Shown: positions 26,626-35,587, counted from the stretch's first letter. The stretch: 64,000 nt of DNA from Oxalobacteraceae bacterium (GCA_027490725.1 JAIXXN010000079.1:1-64000); one strand, 5' to 3'. Notes: generated from the sequence alone by a model not told the origin. Numbers and translations are program-made.

Positions 26626-28343
26626 TGCGGGCGCCCCTGCTGGCGCTGGTCTGCGGCGCGCTGAACATTTCGGCCGCAGTGGCCGGCCCGAATCCGGCCA
26701 CCACGCCGATCGAACACGTGATTGTGTTGATCGGGGAAAATCGTACTTTCGATAATCTGTACGGGGTGTACCAGCCACGCAGGGGCCAGACGATTGCCAA
26801 TCTGCTGTCGAAGAAAATCGTCAACCTCGACGGCACGCCGGGTCCGCGCTTTGCGGACGCCGCGCAAAAGCTAGGGCTGTCGCAAGGCGCTTACACGCCA
26901 ACGCCAGCCGTCACGGGCGCTTACGCGACGCTGCCGCAGCCGTGGGCCTTCGGCGCGTTCGGCCAGCGTCAGGACCGGCCCGATGCACGCTTCCCCGATA
27001 ATCTGCCGAACGGACCGTTCCAGATTACCCGCCATGTCGGCTATGGCGCCCACACGGGTGACCCGACCCACCGCTTCTTCCAGATGTGGCAGCAGGTCAA
27101 TGGCGGCAAGAACGATCTGTTTGTCTGGGTGGCGGACCAGACCGGCCCCGGCCCGAGCAATCCTACGCCGATCCCCATGAGCCCCGGCAAGACCGGGCAG
27201 GGCGGTGTGGCGATGGGCTTCTACAATATGGCACGCGGCGACGCGCCGCTGTTCAAACGGCTGGCCGACCAGTACGCGATTGCCGATAACTACCACCAGC
27301 CCGTCATGGGTGGCACCACCGCCAATTACTTCGCGCTGGCCACTGCCGATGTGGGGGTGTATCTGGAAGACGGCAAAGCGGCCGTGCCGCCTGCCAAACT
27401 GATCGAAAATCCCGATGCCCAGCCCGGTACCAATAACTGGTACACGGAAGATGGCTATCGCGGCGGCACCTATGTGCAGTGCGCCGATGCCAGTCAGCCC
27501 GGCGTGGCAGGCATCCGCCAGTTGCTGGCGCAACTGCCGTACCCGGCCTTCAATAATGGCAACTGCGCACCGGGCCACTACTACATGGTGAATAATCTCG
27601 ATCCGGCCTATGCCGCGTCGGGACAGGCGCTGCCGCTGGGACCGGACAAATTCCTGTTGCCGCCGCAGACCATGCCGCATATCGGCGATGCCTTGACGGC
27701 CGGTGGGGTGTCGTGGAAATGGTATAGCGGCGGGCGCAATGACGGCGTCAAGGTCGACAAGGAATATTGCGGCATGTGCGATACGCCAACCTTCTTCAGC
27801 TCCACCATGCAGGGCGCTGACAAGGACAAACTGGTCGATCTGATGCAGTTCTATGTGGATGTCAAAGATGCCGCGAGCTTCCCGGCGGTGTCCATTATCG
27901 CCCCGTATGACAGTATTTCCGGCCATCCCGGCTATGCCATGGAACCCAGCTTCGATGAACTGGTGGCTGGCGTGATCGACCGGGTGCAGGCCAATCCGGC
28001 GCTGTGGAAAAACACCGCCATCCTGATTACCTTCGATGAAGGCGGTGGCTATTACGATTCCGGCTATGTGCAGCCGATCGATTTCTTCGGCGACGGCACC
28101 CGCATTCCGCTGATCGTGGTGTCACCGTATGCCCGTCGCGGGGTGGTTGATCACACCTACTACGACCATGCCTCGATTGCGAAATTCATCGAACGCAACT
28201 GGTCGCTGCCGCCGCTGTCGGCGCGTAGCCGCGACAATCTGCCCAATCCGGTGCATGGCAAGGCCGATCCGTATGTGCCGCTGAACCGTCCTGCCATCGG
28301 CGACCTGATGCCGCTGTTCGACTTCTCCCGCAGCCGCCCCTAG
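26625..28343 (+). CDS. Secreted phosphoesterase of the phospholipase C/acid phosphatase family
   Basis: 572 residues; the ATG shares one base with the preceding TAA (TAATG), so translation is coupled to the TonB receptor. A signal peptide (ALVCGALNISAAVA) precedes the phosphoesterase domain, with the family motif ENRTFDNLYG near residue 40 and ITFDEGGGYYD near residue 470. Such enzymes hydrolyse phosphate esters or phosphocholine lipids in the periplasm or outside. Under the upstream Pho box it is expected to act in phosphate starvation. The length is normal for the family. Confidence 0.92.
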   Translation: MRAPLLALVCGALNISAAVAGPNPATTPIEHVIVLIGENRTFDNLYGVYQPRRGQTIANLLSKKIVNLDGTPGPRFADAAQKLGLSQGAYTPTPAVTGAYATLPQPWAFGAFGQRQDRPDARFPDNLPNGPFQITRHVGYGAHTGDPTHRFFQMWQQVNGGKNDLFVWVADQTGPGPSNPTPIPMSPGKTGQGGVAMGFYNMARGDAPLFKRLADQYAIADNYHQPVMGGTTANYFALATADVGVYLEDGKAAVPPAKLIENPDAQPGTNNWYTEDGYRGGTYVQCADASQPGVAGIRQLLAQLPYPAFNNGNCAPGHYYMVNNLDPAYAASGQALPLGPDKFLLPPQTMPHIGDALTAGGVSWKWYSGGRNDGVKVDKEYCGMCDTPTFFSSTMQGADKDKLVDLMQFYVDVKDAASFPAVSIIAPYDSISGHPGYAMEPSFDELVAGVIDRVQANPALWKNTAILITFDEGGGYYDSGYVQPIDFFGDGTRIPLIVVSPYARRGVVDHTYYDHASIAKFIERNWSLPPLSARSRDNLPNPVHGKADPYVPLNRPAIGDLMPLFDFSRSRP

Positions 28344-28597
28344 TCGCTGCTGCCCGCGCCAGACTGCACTGCAGTCTGGCGTTCCTGCCATGCACGCAAT
28401 GCTAGCCGGTAGCGATCCAGTTCCCCCTGATACATATCGTCGACACAGAATTCGCAGCCACTATGGCAGCAGTCACCGGGTTCGGGCGGCTGTGGCGGCT
28501 CTGGTGCTGCGTCGCTGGTGGCGCTTGCGCCGGTGCCGGCCGCTATGGTCTTGCTGTCTTGGGATTCAGGGGATAATTCAGACACGGTATTCCTCAC
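28340..28597 (-). CDS. Oxidoreductase-like domain (PF09791) small protein
   Basis: 85 residues with a GTG start. The C-terminal half fits the oxidoreductase-like domain: PPQPPEPGDCCHSGCEFCV with DDMYQGELDRYRLALRAW. The four cysteines (CC-x3-C-x2-C) suggest metal or redox binding; the function is unknown. The N-terminal 30 residues are Ser/Thr/Ala-rich. Its start overlaps the stop of the diguanylate cyclase gene (GTGA), so it is probably coupled to that gene, and its stop overlaps the convergent phosphoesterase gene by four bases. Confidence 0.85.
   Translation of the reverse strand: MRNTVSELSPESQDSKTIAAGTGASATSDAAPEPPQPPEPGDCCHSGCEFCVDDMYQGELDRYRLALRAWQERQTAVQSGAGSSD
28357..28381. terminator. 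Perfect 11-bp hairpin at the convergent gene ends
   Basis: CGCCAGACTGC (28357-28367) and GCAGTCTGGCG (28371-28381) with a 3-base loop, 14 bases past the phosphoesterase stop and inside the last codons of the minus-strand small gene. There is no T-tract, so termination is likely but unproven. Confidence 0.5.
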
Positions 28598-31500
28598 ACG
28601 GGTGGCATCGCCAGAAGCGCCATATTACGACCCTTTTCCTTGGCGCGGTAGAGGGCGCGGTCGGCCATCTGCACCAGTTCCTCTGGCGAACTGTCGTCGC
28701 TCGGCACCATTGCGGCCACGCCGATGCTGATGGTCATGACACCAAACGGCGAGGCGTCGTGCGCTAACTGGCGGCGCATCAGCTCGGCGCAAATCTCCTG
28801 CGCCGTGCCATATGCATCGGTTGCGTCGGTGGCCGCGGCCAGCAGCGCAAATTCTTCGCCACCATAGCGCGCGACCAGATCGGTGGTGCGGCGGCCGTGG
28901 CTGGTAATCAGTTCCGCCACGCTGCGCAAAGCACTGTCGCCGGCCAGATGGCCGTAATGATCGTTGTATTTTTTAAAGTAATCGACATCGAGCATGGTCA
29001 GCGCCAGCGTCTGGCCGGTGCGTGCGGCGCGCCGCCATTCCGTTTCCAGTGCCAGATCGAAGCCGCGCCGGTTACTCACCCCGGTCAGGCCATCGGTGGT
29101 GCTCAGCGCTGCCAGCTTGCGGTTGGATTCTTCCAGCTCGGCAGTACGCGCCGCCACCTGTTCTTCCAGGCGCGCCTGACGGCGCGTCAGGCGGCTGATG
29201 CGGATCCGGTACAGCAGCATCAGACTCCCGACGACCAGTACCACCACCGCACTGCGGAACCACCAGCGCTGCCAGAACGGCGGGGTGATCGTCACGGCCA
29301 GCGTGGCTGGTTCGGGATTCCACACGCCCAGATGGTTGGCGGCTTTGACGCGGAAGGTGTACTGGCCGGGATTGAGGTTGGTATAACTGGCGCTACGGTG
29401 CGCAGCATCGGTCTCGACCCAGTCCTGATCGAAGCCGACCAGCTGGTAAGCGTAACGGTTCAGCGATGGTTCAGTGTAGTGCAGCGCGGCAAATTCCAGC
29501 GAGAACACCGACGCTTGCGCCGACAGCGTCAGCGCGGTGGGCGCCGTGACCGGGCCTTCGGCCTTGACGTCTTCGCCCGGCTTGCCGTCCTGTACGGAAT
29601 GGTTGAACACAGTGATATCGGTGATCGCCACCTGTGGCGGACGCGAGCTGGTACGCACATTGGCCGGGCTGACCGCCGTCATGCCATGCACGCCGCCGAA
29701 GTACAGCACGCCTTTCTCGTCGCTGGTGGAGGAGTTGACCGTGAAACCTTCGGTTAGACCATCGGAAGCGGTGTAGCGGCTGATCTGGCCGGTGGCCGGA
29801 TCGAGGCGGTACAGACCGGCAATCGTGGCGCACCAGATGCGCCCGTCGTTATCGTGCTCGATGGCGAGAATTTTCGGGGCGCGCATGCCGGCGGCGTAGG
29901 ATTTGAAGCGGATCTGGCCATCCCGCTGGAACTCCACCAGATTCAGACCCTTGCTGGTGCCGACCCAGACCCGTCCTTTGGCGTCCTCATGCAGGCTGGC
30001 GATGTTGTCATCGCTCAGACTGGTGGGATCGGCCGGGTTGTGCCGGAAGTGGCGGAACTTGCCGGTGGCCGGGTCGAGCAGGTCGAGCCCGCCGCCATTC
30101 CATTCCGAGCCGGTCCAGACCCGCCCGGCGCGGTCTTCCAGCACGGCAGAGCTGCCGTTGACGGCGCGCGTGGTCGGATCCTGGGGATCGTTGTAATAGA
30201 TTTTGCGGGCATCGCTGCGGCTGTCATAGCGGATCAGGCTGTTACCGGTGGCCAGCCACAGCGTGCCGTTGGCGCCCGGCGCAATGGCGTTGATGTAATC
30301 GCTGGCGGTATTGCCGAAGTGGATCACCTGGAAGGCACTGTCCGGCGTATCGAGGCGGTTCAGGCCGTTCGACGTGCCCAGCCATAAAGGGCCATTGTTG
30401 GCCACGTCCTGATACATGCTGTAGATGATCGAGTGGCTCAATTTGCCTTTGGTCTTGTCGTCCGCATGGTAGCTGCGCACCACGGTGCTGGTGGCGGGGT
30501 CGTACAAGCTCATCCCCACATTGCCGCCCAGCCAGAGCTTGCCGCCCGGTGCGCGTGCCAGACTCAGTAGAGCATTACTGGCCGGCGCAGAGCGGCTATC
30601 GATGCGGAACGGCACGTGGCGGGTGAAGCCTTCGCTGTTCAGATTGGCAAGGCTGATGCCGTCCGTAAACGAGGCGATCCACAGCATGCCGCCCCGGTCT
30701 TGCAGCACCGCGCGCAGATTATCGCCGGGCAGGCTGTAGGGATCATCGGCGGCGTGCACGAACTGGTCGAATTCGGCCGTTGCCTCATTCCAGCGCAGCA
30801 GCCCGGCTGACAGGGTGGTGCACCACAGCGTGCCTTTGTCATCGAGATTGAAATTGGTGATGCGGCTATACGGCGAAGTGATCGCCTGACGGGTATCCCA
30901 GTCGCGCTTGCCGTCCCAGCGGATCACGCCCGATTCTGTGCCGATCCAGAGCGCCCCGCTACGGTCGAACTGCAGCGCCCGCACAATGTTGACGCGTGCG
31001 TCCGGGGTCGGGCGCGGGTCGACCTGATGGTGCCGGAAGCGACTGGCGCCGGGCGCCAGATAATCGAGGCCGCCCGGCCAGGTGCCGATCCAGACCCCGC
31101 CGCGCGCGTCGAGCGCCAGCGCGTTCAGGTCATTGCTGGCCAGACTGTCGGGGTCGGCCTCATCGTGGGCATACACGGTGAATTTGCCGGTCACCGGATT
31201 GAAGTGCTGCAAACCGCCCCAGCTACCCACCCACATGCCATCCTTGCCATCGGAAATGATGTTTTTGATGATGCGGTGATTCTTGGGCGCCTTGCCGATG
31301 GGCGCATACAGGGTGAAGTTATTGCTATCGGGATTGAAGCGGGCCAGCCCGTTCTGGGTCCCGGCCCAGATATAACCCTGCTTGTCCTCGTAGATGGCCG
31401 AGACACGGTCGTGAGGCAGACTGTGCGGGTCACCCGGGATGTTGATGTATTTCACTGCCTGATAGCCGTTGTAGCGGTACAGACCGTTGGTGTGGGTGCC

Positions 31501-31698
31501 GATCCAGATAAAGCCTTTGCGGTCCTGCAGCAGCGACAGCATGGACGGTTCGTCGCCATCGAGGGGGCCGAGTTTTTTAAAGCGCAGGGAAGGGGCGGGC
31601 GCGGCGCTGACGTCGCTGGCCGGCAGGCTGCACAGAACGGTGCAAAGGAGGAGTAACAGCCGCAGGGCGCGACTGAACGCTGGTGCTAGGGCAGGCAT
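28594..31698 (-). CDS. Two-component-regulator-propeller diguanylate cyclase
   Basis: 1034 residues from the ATG at 31698 (GGAAA upstream); 29 extra residues up to 31785 are disfavoured. A signal or membrane leader (LLLLLCTVLCSLPASDVSAA) is followed by about 600 residues of Reg_prop repeats (GFIWIGT, GYIWAGT, GGVWIGT and similar) forming two seven-bladed propellers. Then come a Y_Y_Y domain (about 690-750), a membrane helix (WWFRSAVVVLVVGSLMLLY) and a cytoplasmic GGDEF domain. The catalytic motif is GGEEF near 943, with an intact I-site RTTD five residues before it. It senses something in the periplasm and makes c-di-GMP. Confidence 0.93.
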   Translation of the reverse strand: MPALAPAFSRALRLLLLLCTVLCSLPASDVSAAPAPSLRFKKLGPLDGDEPSMLSLLQDRKGFIWIGTHTNGLYRYNGYQAVKYINIPGDPHSLPHDRVSAIYEDKQGYIWAGTQNGLARFNPDSNNFTLYAPIGKAPKNHRIIKNIISDGKDGMWVGSWGGLQHFNPVTGKFTVYAHDEADPDSLASNDLNALALDARGGVWIGTWPGGLDYLAPGASRFRHHQVDPRPTPDARVNIVRALQFDRSGALWIGTESGVIRWDGKRDWDTRQAITSPYSRITNFNLDDKGTLWCTTLSAGLLRWNEATAEFDQFVHAADDPYSLPGDNLRAVLQDRGGMLWIASFTDGISLANLNSEGFTRHVPFRIDSRSAPASNALLSLARAPGGKLWLGGNVGMSLYDPATSTVVRSYHADDKTKGKLSHSIIYSMYQDVANNGPLWLGTSNGLNRLDTPDSAFQVIHFGNTASDYINAIAPGANGTLWLATGNSLIRYDSRSDARKIYYNDPQDPTTRAVNGSSAVLEDRAGRVWTGSEWNGGGLDLLDPATGKFRHFRHNPADPTSLSDDNIASLHEDAKGRVWVGTSKGLNLVEFQRDGQIRFKSYAAGMRAPKILAIEHDNDGRIWCATIAGLYRLDPATGQISRYTASDGLTEGFTVNSSTSDEKGVLYFGGVHGMTAVSPANVRTSSRPPQVAITDITVFNHSVQDGKPGEDVKAEGPVTAPTALTLSAQASVFSLEFAALHYTEPSLNRYAYQLVGFDQDWVETDAAHRSASYTNLNPGQYTFRVKAANHLGVWNPEPATLAVTITPPFWQRWWFRSAVVVLVVGSLMLLYRIRISRLTRRQARLEEQVAARTAELEESNRKLAALSTTDGLTGVSNRRGFDLALETEWRRAARTGQTLALTMLDVDYFKKYNDHYGHLAGDSALRSVAELITSHGRRTTDLVARYGGEEFALLAAATDATDAYGTAQEICAELMRRQLAHDASPFGVMTISIGVAAMVPSDDSSPEELVQMADRALYRAKEKGRNMALLAMPPV

Positions 31699-32045
31699 GG
31701 TGAGTTTCCGTAGGCGACGCAACAAGGCGTGCAAGAGGCTAATCGTATAGTGGTATCTGAGCAGAATGACTATTATACATGCCATTGATGCAATGAAATT
31801 ATTATAAAATCAGGCGCAGAGCGCCAGTGCATCGGCACTTGGCAAGCTTAGCATGGGCAGTTTTTAGCGCAGTTGCCGGAAATTAGGGTATAGTTTACGG
31901 CGCTTATAGTATTCCGCTTATCGCGTACCGCCCCGCCGGTTCATCCGCACTCCTCCAGGTTGTCCAGCAGCGCAGGGCCGGCCGCGCAAAGATGTTGTTA
32001 ATTGAAGAAAGCTTGGCAGTCCGCCGCAGGGCCGCCGCACACAAT
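31699..32045. other. Divergent intergenic region
   Basis: 347 bases between the minus-strand diguanylate cyclase gene and the helicase gene. It is AT-rich around 31740-31810 and holds TATAAT-like sequences on the minus strand (for example in GTATAATAG), plus two TATAGT-like sequences near 31889 and 31905 on the plus strand. None has a convincing -35. No gene or RNA is recognised. Confidence 0.4.
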
Positions 32046-33740
32046 ATGTCCGAAACCGAGATTCTCACCCCGTCCGTATCCGAGCCTGTGATGGCGCCTG
32101 TCGCCGAAGTGGCCCCGCTGGCTGAAGTGCCTGTCGTAGCTGTCGAGCTTGCCCCAGTGCCGGCCGCTGAAACCGCGCCTGCTCCTGCAGTGGTCCCAGA
32201 GTTGGTCCCTGAGGCGGCCGCTGAGTTGGCCCCTGAGTTGGCTCCTGAGTTAGCCCCAGCGGCGGCTGCCGCGCCGGCCGCAGCCAGCGTGCGTTTTGCC
32301 GACTTCGGTCTGGCGCCCACCATTCTGCGCGCGCTGACCGAGCAGGGCTACGAGCATCCGACCCCGATTCAGGCGCAAGCCATTCCCGTGCTGCTGCAGG
32401 GCCGCGACGTGATGGGCGCCGCCCAGACCGGCACCGGCAAAACCGCCAGCTTCGCGCTGCCGATTATCCAGATGCTGCTGGCGCATGCCAGTAGCAGCAC
32501 CTCGCCGGCACGTCACCCGGTACGCGCCCTGATCCTGACCCCGACCCGTGAGCTGGCGGTACAGGTGGCCGAAAACGTGCAGGCGTATGCCAAGCACACC
32601 CCGCTGCGTAGCACCGTGGTATTCGGTGGCATGGACATGAAGCCGCAGACCGTGATTCTGCGCAATGGCGTGGAAATCGTGATTGCCACCCCGGGCCGTC
32701 TGCTGGACCACGTCGAACAGAAAAACATCTCCCTCAATCAGGTGCAGATGCTGGTGATGGACGAAGCCGACCGCATGCTCGACATGGGCTTTCTGCCGGA
32801 CCTGCAGCGCATCATCAATCTGCTGCCGGCCAAGCGTCAGAACCTGATGTTCTCGGCCACCTTCTCGCCGGAAATCAAGAAACTGGCCAATACTTTCCTG
32901 ACCAGCCCGGTCACCATCGAAGTCGCGCGTAGCAACCAGACGGCCGACAAAGTGACCCAGGTCGTCTACAAAGTAGCGGAAAACCAGAAGCACGCCCTGA
33001 CCGCGCACCTGCTGCGCCAGCGCGAGCTGAAACAGGTCATCATCTTCTCCAACACCAAGATCGGTGCCTCGCGTCTGGCACGCGGGCTGGAGCAGGAAGG
33101 CATGAAAGCGGTCGCGATTCACGGCGACAAGAGCCAGCAGGAACGCATGGCCGCGCTGGATGCCTTCAAAAAAGGCGAAATCGACATTCTGGTGGCCACC
33201 GACGTGGCCGCCCGTGGTCTGGATATTTCCGACCTGCCGTGCGTGATCAATTACGACCTGCCGTACAACGCCGAAGACTATGTGCACCGGATTGGCCGTA
33301 CCGGTCGTGCCGGCGCCTCCGGCGACGCGCTGTCGATTTACTCGGACAAAGATGAACGCCTGCTGGCCGACATCGAAAAACTGATCAAGCAGACCATCAA
33401 GCGTGGTGAACTCGGTAACTTCAACCCGGCTCCGGTCTACGCCAGCGAAGAGCGCGGCGAACGCCGTGGCCGCCGCGACGAAGCGCCGCGCAGCGCGCCA
33501 GCCAGCAGCAGTGCCGGCAGCAGCGCCGGCAGCAGCCGCGCCGAGCGCAGCGCACCGCGTAGTGGCGCTAGCAGCTACGCCGGTCGGCGCGAAAAAGTTG
33601 ACCCGTGGTTCCTGAAACCTTACGAGCCAGCCAAAGCCCCGGCGCCAGTCGCCACTGCCACCCTTGGCAGCGCCAATGCAGCCGCGGCCAAGCCGAAGCA
33701 GCAACTGGCCTTCCTGCTGGGTGGCCAGCCGCGCAGCTAA
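32046..33740 (+). CDS. rhlE: DEAD-box RNA helicase, RhlE type, with AP-rich N-terminal extension
   Basis: 564 residues from the ATG at 32046; a start at 31992 is also possible. All helicase motifs are present: Q motif ending PTPIQAQAIP, AQTGTGKT (I), PTRELA (Ia), TPGRLL (Ib), VMDEADRMLDMGF (II, DEAD), SATF (III), VATDVAARGLDI (V) and HRIGRTGRAG (VI). The tail is Arg/Ser/Gly-rich, as in RNA-binding extensions. Unusual is the Ala/Pro/Glu-rich, Lys-free leader of about 60 residues before the core, where RhlE proteins normally start almost at the Q motif. It unwinds RNA in ribosome assembly or decay. Confidence 0.93.
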   Translation: MSETEILTPSVSEPVMAPVAEVAPLAEVPVVAVELAPVPAAETAPAPAVVPELVPEAAAELAPELAPELAPAAAAAPAAASVRFADFGLAPTILRALTEQGYEHPTPIQAQAIPVLLQGRDVMGAAQTGTGKTASFALPIIQMLLAHASSSTSPARHPVRALILTPTRELAVQVAENVQAYAKHTPLRSTVVFGGMDMKPQTVILRNGVEIVIATPGRLLDHVEQKNISLNQVQMLVMDEADRMLDMGFLPDLQRIINLLPAKRQNLMFSATFSPEIKKLANTFLTSPVTIEVARSNQTADKVTQVVYKVAENQKHALTAHLLRQRELKQVIIFSNTKIGASRLARGLEQEGMKAVAIHGDKSQQERMAALDAFKKGEIDILVATDVAARGLDISDLPCVINYDLPYNAEDYVHRIGRTGRAGASGDALSIYSDKDERLLADIEKLIKQTIKRGELGNFNPAPVYASEERGERRGRRDEAPRSAPASSSAGSSAGSSRAERSAPRSGASSYAGRREKVDPWFLKPYEPAKAPAPVATATLGSANAAAAKPKQQLAFLLGGQPRS

Positions 33741-33790
33741 GCGCAACATACCCAGCATGCCGGCAGCCACCCGCTGCGCGGCATTGCCTC

Positions 33791-33846
33791 AAAACAGGGG
33801 ACGCAACGTTATTTTAAAAATAACGTTGCGTCCCCTGTTTTTTTTT
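33791..33846. repeat. 25-bp near-perfect palindrome with T-tract (REP-like element or terminator)
   Basis: The left arm at 33791-33815 contains CAGGGGACGCAACGTTATTT, and its exact reverse complement lies at 33817-33841, with one base between. A run of T follows to 33846. It works as a terminator for the helicase gene by position, but an arm this long and perfect is also typical of dispersed REP-like palindromes mobilised by RAYT transposases. No transposase is present here. Confidence 0.8.
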
Positions 33847-33880
33847 GCTAAGCCGCCGGCTGCATAGCGTGGCTGTGAAT

Positions 33881-33897
33881 TTAATTCTTTGTGGAAA
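33881..33897 (+). promoter_or_regulatory. Shared upstream motif, PEP-CTERM gene 1
   Basis: TTAATTCTTTGTGGAAA ends 115 bases before the ATG of the first PEP-CTERM gene. Nearly the same sequence stands at the same distance before the second gene. A regulator site or a duplicated promoter is likely. Confidence 0.5.
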
Positions 33898-34012
33898 TTA
33901 TATTTTCATTGATGCATCATATTTTTCTCGACAAGCGAGCATGCATTCGCTACACTTTAAATATCCAAAAAGAAATACTAATTTACACAATACAACTTAC
34001 GGGGAAATTCAG

Positions 34013-34639
34013 ATGCGCTTTGCTACCTTCACCAAGTCCGTTGCTGTTATCGCTGCTCTGCTGGCTGGCCAGGCGTCTGCCGCGACCGTAGAGCTGATCA
34101 ACAACGGCAGCTTCGAATCCATCGATGGTCACACCGTGCTGACCTCCGGCCACTGGAATATCTATAACAACATCACCGGCTGGACCGGTATCGGTCACGG
34201 TATCGAAGTGCGTAACAACGTCGCCGGCTCGGCATTCGACGGCAAATATTTCGTGGAACTCGATACCACCGCTAACAGCGCCATGCAGCAATCGGTTACC
34301 ACCACCGCTGGTCAGCACTACACGCTGAGCTTCGCCTTTGAAAACCGTCCTGGTGTCAAAACCAGCTCGGAAGGTATCGAGGTGTTCTGGAACGGTGTCA
34401 GCAAAGGTGTGTATAACAATTCGACCAACTGGAAGCTGGAGACCCTGGACCTGGTGGGTGTCGCCGGTCTGAGCACGCTGAAGTTCAGCGCCCGTGGCAC
34501 CAGCGATTCCTATGGTACCTCGCTGGATAAAGTGTCGCTGATCTCGGCAGTTCCGGAACCGGAAACCTATGGCATGCTGCTGGCCGGTCTGGCACTGGTA
34601 GGTGTCGTTGCCCGCCGTAAAGCGTCGCGTCAGGCCTGA
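34013..34639 (+). CDS. PEP-CTERM sorted exoprotein 1
   Basis: 208 residues from the ATG at 34013, preceded by GGGGAAA; a frame extending upstream to 33845 is not used. A signal peptide (SVAVIAALLAGQASA) is followed by a beta-rich domain beginning VELINNGSFES, as in DUF642/galactose-binding-like folds. The C-terminal sorting signal is classic: VPEPETYG, a hydrophobic helix MLLAGLALVGVV and ARRK. Exosortase should cleave it at PEP and release or anchor the protein with the exopolysaccharide. No exosortase gene is in the window. The next gene is a clear paralogue. Confidence 0.93.
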   Translation: MRFATFTKSVAVIAALLAGQASAATVELINNGSFESIDGHTVLTSGHWNIYNNITGWTGIGHGIEVRNNVAGSAFDGKYFVELDTTANSAMQQSVTTTAGQHYTLSFAFENRPGVKTSSEGIEVFWNGVSKGVYNNSTNWKLETLDLVGVAGLSTLKFSARGTSDSYGTSLDKVSLISAVPEPETYGMLLAGLALVGVVARRKASRQA

Positions 34640-34692
34640 TCACTGCGCTCACCGCGCTCACCGTTACAGCGCTGCCGGCCACGCCGGCCGCC

Positions 34693-34730
34693 ACGCGACC
34701 CCCAGTCACTGCGGGTCGCGTTTGTTTTTG
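34693..34730 (+). terminator. Intrinsic terminator after PEP-CTERM gene 1
   Basis: ACGCGACCC (34693-34701) pairs with GGGTCGCGT (34713-34721), followed by TTGTTTTTG. Confidence 0.85.
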
Positions 34731-34766
34731 GGGCAGCGTTCCGGATGGTTTGAGGGGAGTTGTTGG

Positions 34767-34784
34767 TTAATTTCCATGTGGAAA
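34767..34784 (+). promoter_or_regulatory. Shared upstream motif, PEP-CTERM gene 2
   Basis: TTAATTTCCATGTGGAAA ends 114 bases before the second PEP-CTERM start and matches the motif before the first gene except for a few central bases. TTTCCA and TGGAAA form an inverted repeat here. Confidence 0.5.
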
Positions 34785-34898
34785 ATGAATTTTTAAATTT
34801 ACATCAAAAAGTGCTGGACGGAATTTGATGTAATGAATACACTAACGATATTGAAGTGTAAATATAAGTTGTTCAAAATCAACTACAAGGGATTCCTG

Positions 34899-35510
34899 AT
34901 GCGCGCTACTAACATTTTCAAACTCGTTGCTGTGATCGCTGCTCTGGTGGCTGGTCAAGCCCACGCTGCTACGACCGAACTGGTGGTCAATGGTGGTTTT
35001 GAAGACACCACCGTTGCCTCCGGTGCCTGGAAGGTCTTCCCGGAAGTACCGGGCTGGATGGCCAGTGGTGCGGGTCTGGAAATCCGTAACCATGTCGAAG
35101 GTGTTGCTGTTGAAGGCAATAACTTCGTAGAACTTGATGGCTACAACAATATGTCGATTTCGCAGTCGCTGAGCACCAGCGCTGGCCAGCACTACAGCCT
35201 GAGCTTCGCGATTCAGGATCGCGCCGGTGTAGCACTGAGCTCGCAGGGTATCGAAGTGTTCTGGAACGGCACCAGCCAGGGCGTGTTCTCCAACGCCAGC
35301 AGCTGGACCACCAAAACCCTGGATCTGGTCGGCGTTGCCGGTTCGAGCACCCTGCGCTTCGCAGCCGTGGGTTCGGATGATTCGCTCGGTACCTCGCTGG
35401 ACAATATCTCGGTGACCGCTGCCGTACCTGAACCAGAAACCTATGGCATGCTGCTGGCCGGTCTGGCACTGGTGGGCGCTGTTGCCCGTCGCAAAGCTCG
35501 TCAAGCTTAA
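34899..35510 (+). CDS. PEP-CTERM sorted exoprotein 2
   Basis: 203 residues from the ATG at 34899 (AAGGGA upstream). A signal peptide (LVAVIAALVAGQAHA) and the same beta-rich domain as its neighbour (ELVVNGGFEDT, GIEVFWNGTSQGVF, TLDLVGVAGSSTLRF) lead to the sorting signal VPEPETYGMLLAGLALVG then ARRK. The two genes are a tandem duplication with substantial divergence in the first half. It has its own promoter region and terminator, so the pair is not an operon. Confidence 0.93.
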   Translation: MRATNIFKLVAVIAALVAGQAHAATTELVVNGGFEDTTVASGAWKVFPEVPGWMASGAGLEIRNHVEGVAVEGNNFVELDGYNNMSISQSLSTSAGQHYSLSFAIQDRAGVALSSQGIEVFWNGTSQGVFSNASSWTTKTLDLVGVAGSSTLRFAAVGSDDSLGTSLDNISVTAAVPEPETYGMLLAGLALVGAVARRKARQA

Positions 35511-35550
35511 GTTTTAAGCGGCAGTCCCCGTCGGCATGGCCGACCCCGAG

Positions 35551-35587
35551 CGCGCCCCCCAGTTTCTGCGGGGCGCGTTGTGTTTTT
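35551..35587 (+). terminator. Intrinsic terminator after PEP-CTERM gene 2
   Basis: CGCGCCCC (35551-35558) pairs with GGGGCGCG (35570-35577), followed by TTGTGTTTTT. Confidence 0.85.

Noticed and set aside
24307..26778. 823-codon open frame antisense to the TonB receptor gene
   Set aside because: It mirrors the receptor codons in high-GC DNA, is His/Gly/Arg-rich without domains, and the receptor frame has a full domain match.
33845..34898. Sigma-54 promoters before the PEP-CTERM genes
   Set aside because: No GG-N10-GC element with acceptable TGGCAC/TTGC match was found.
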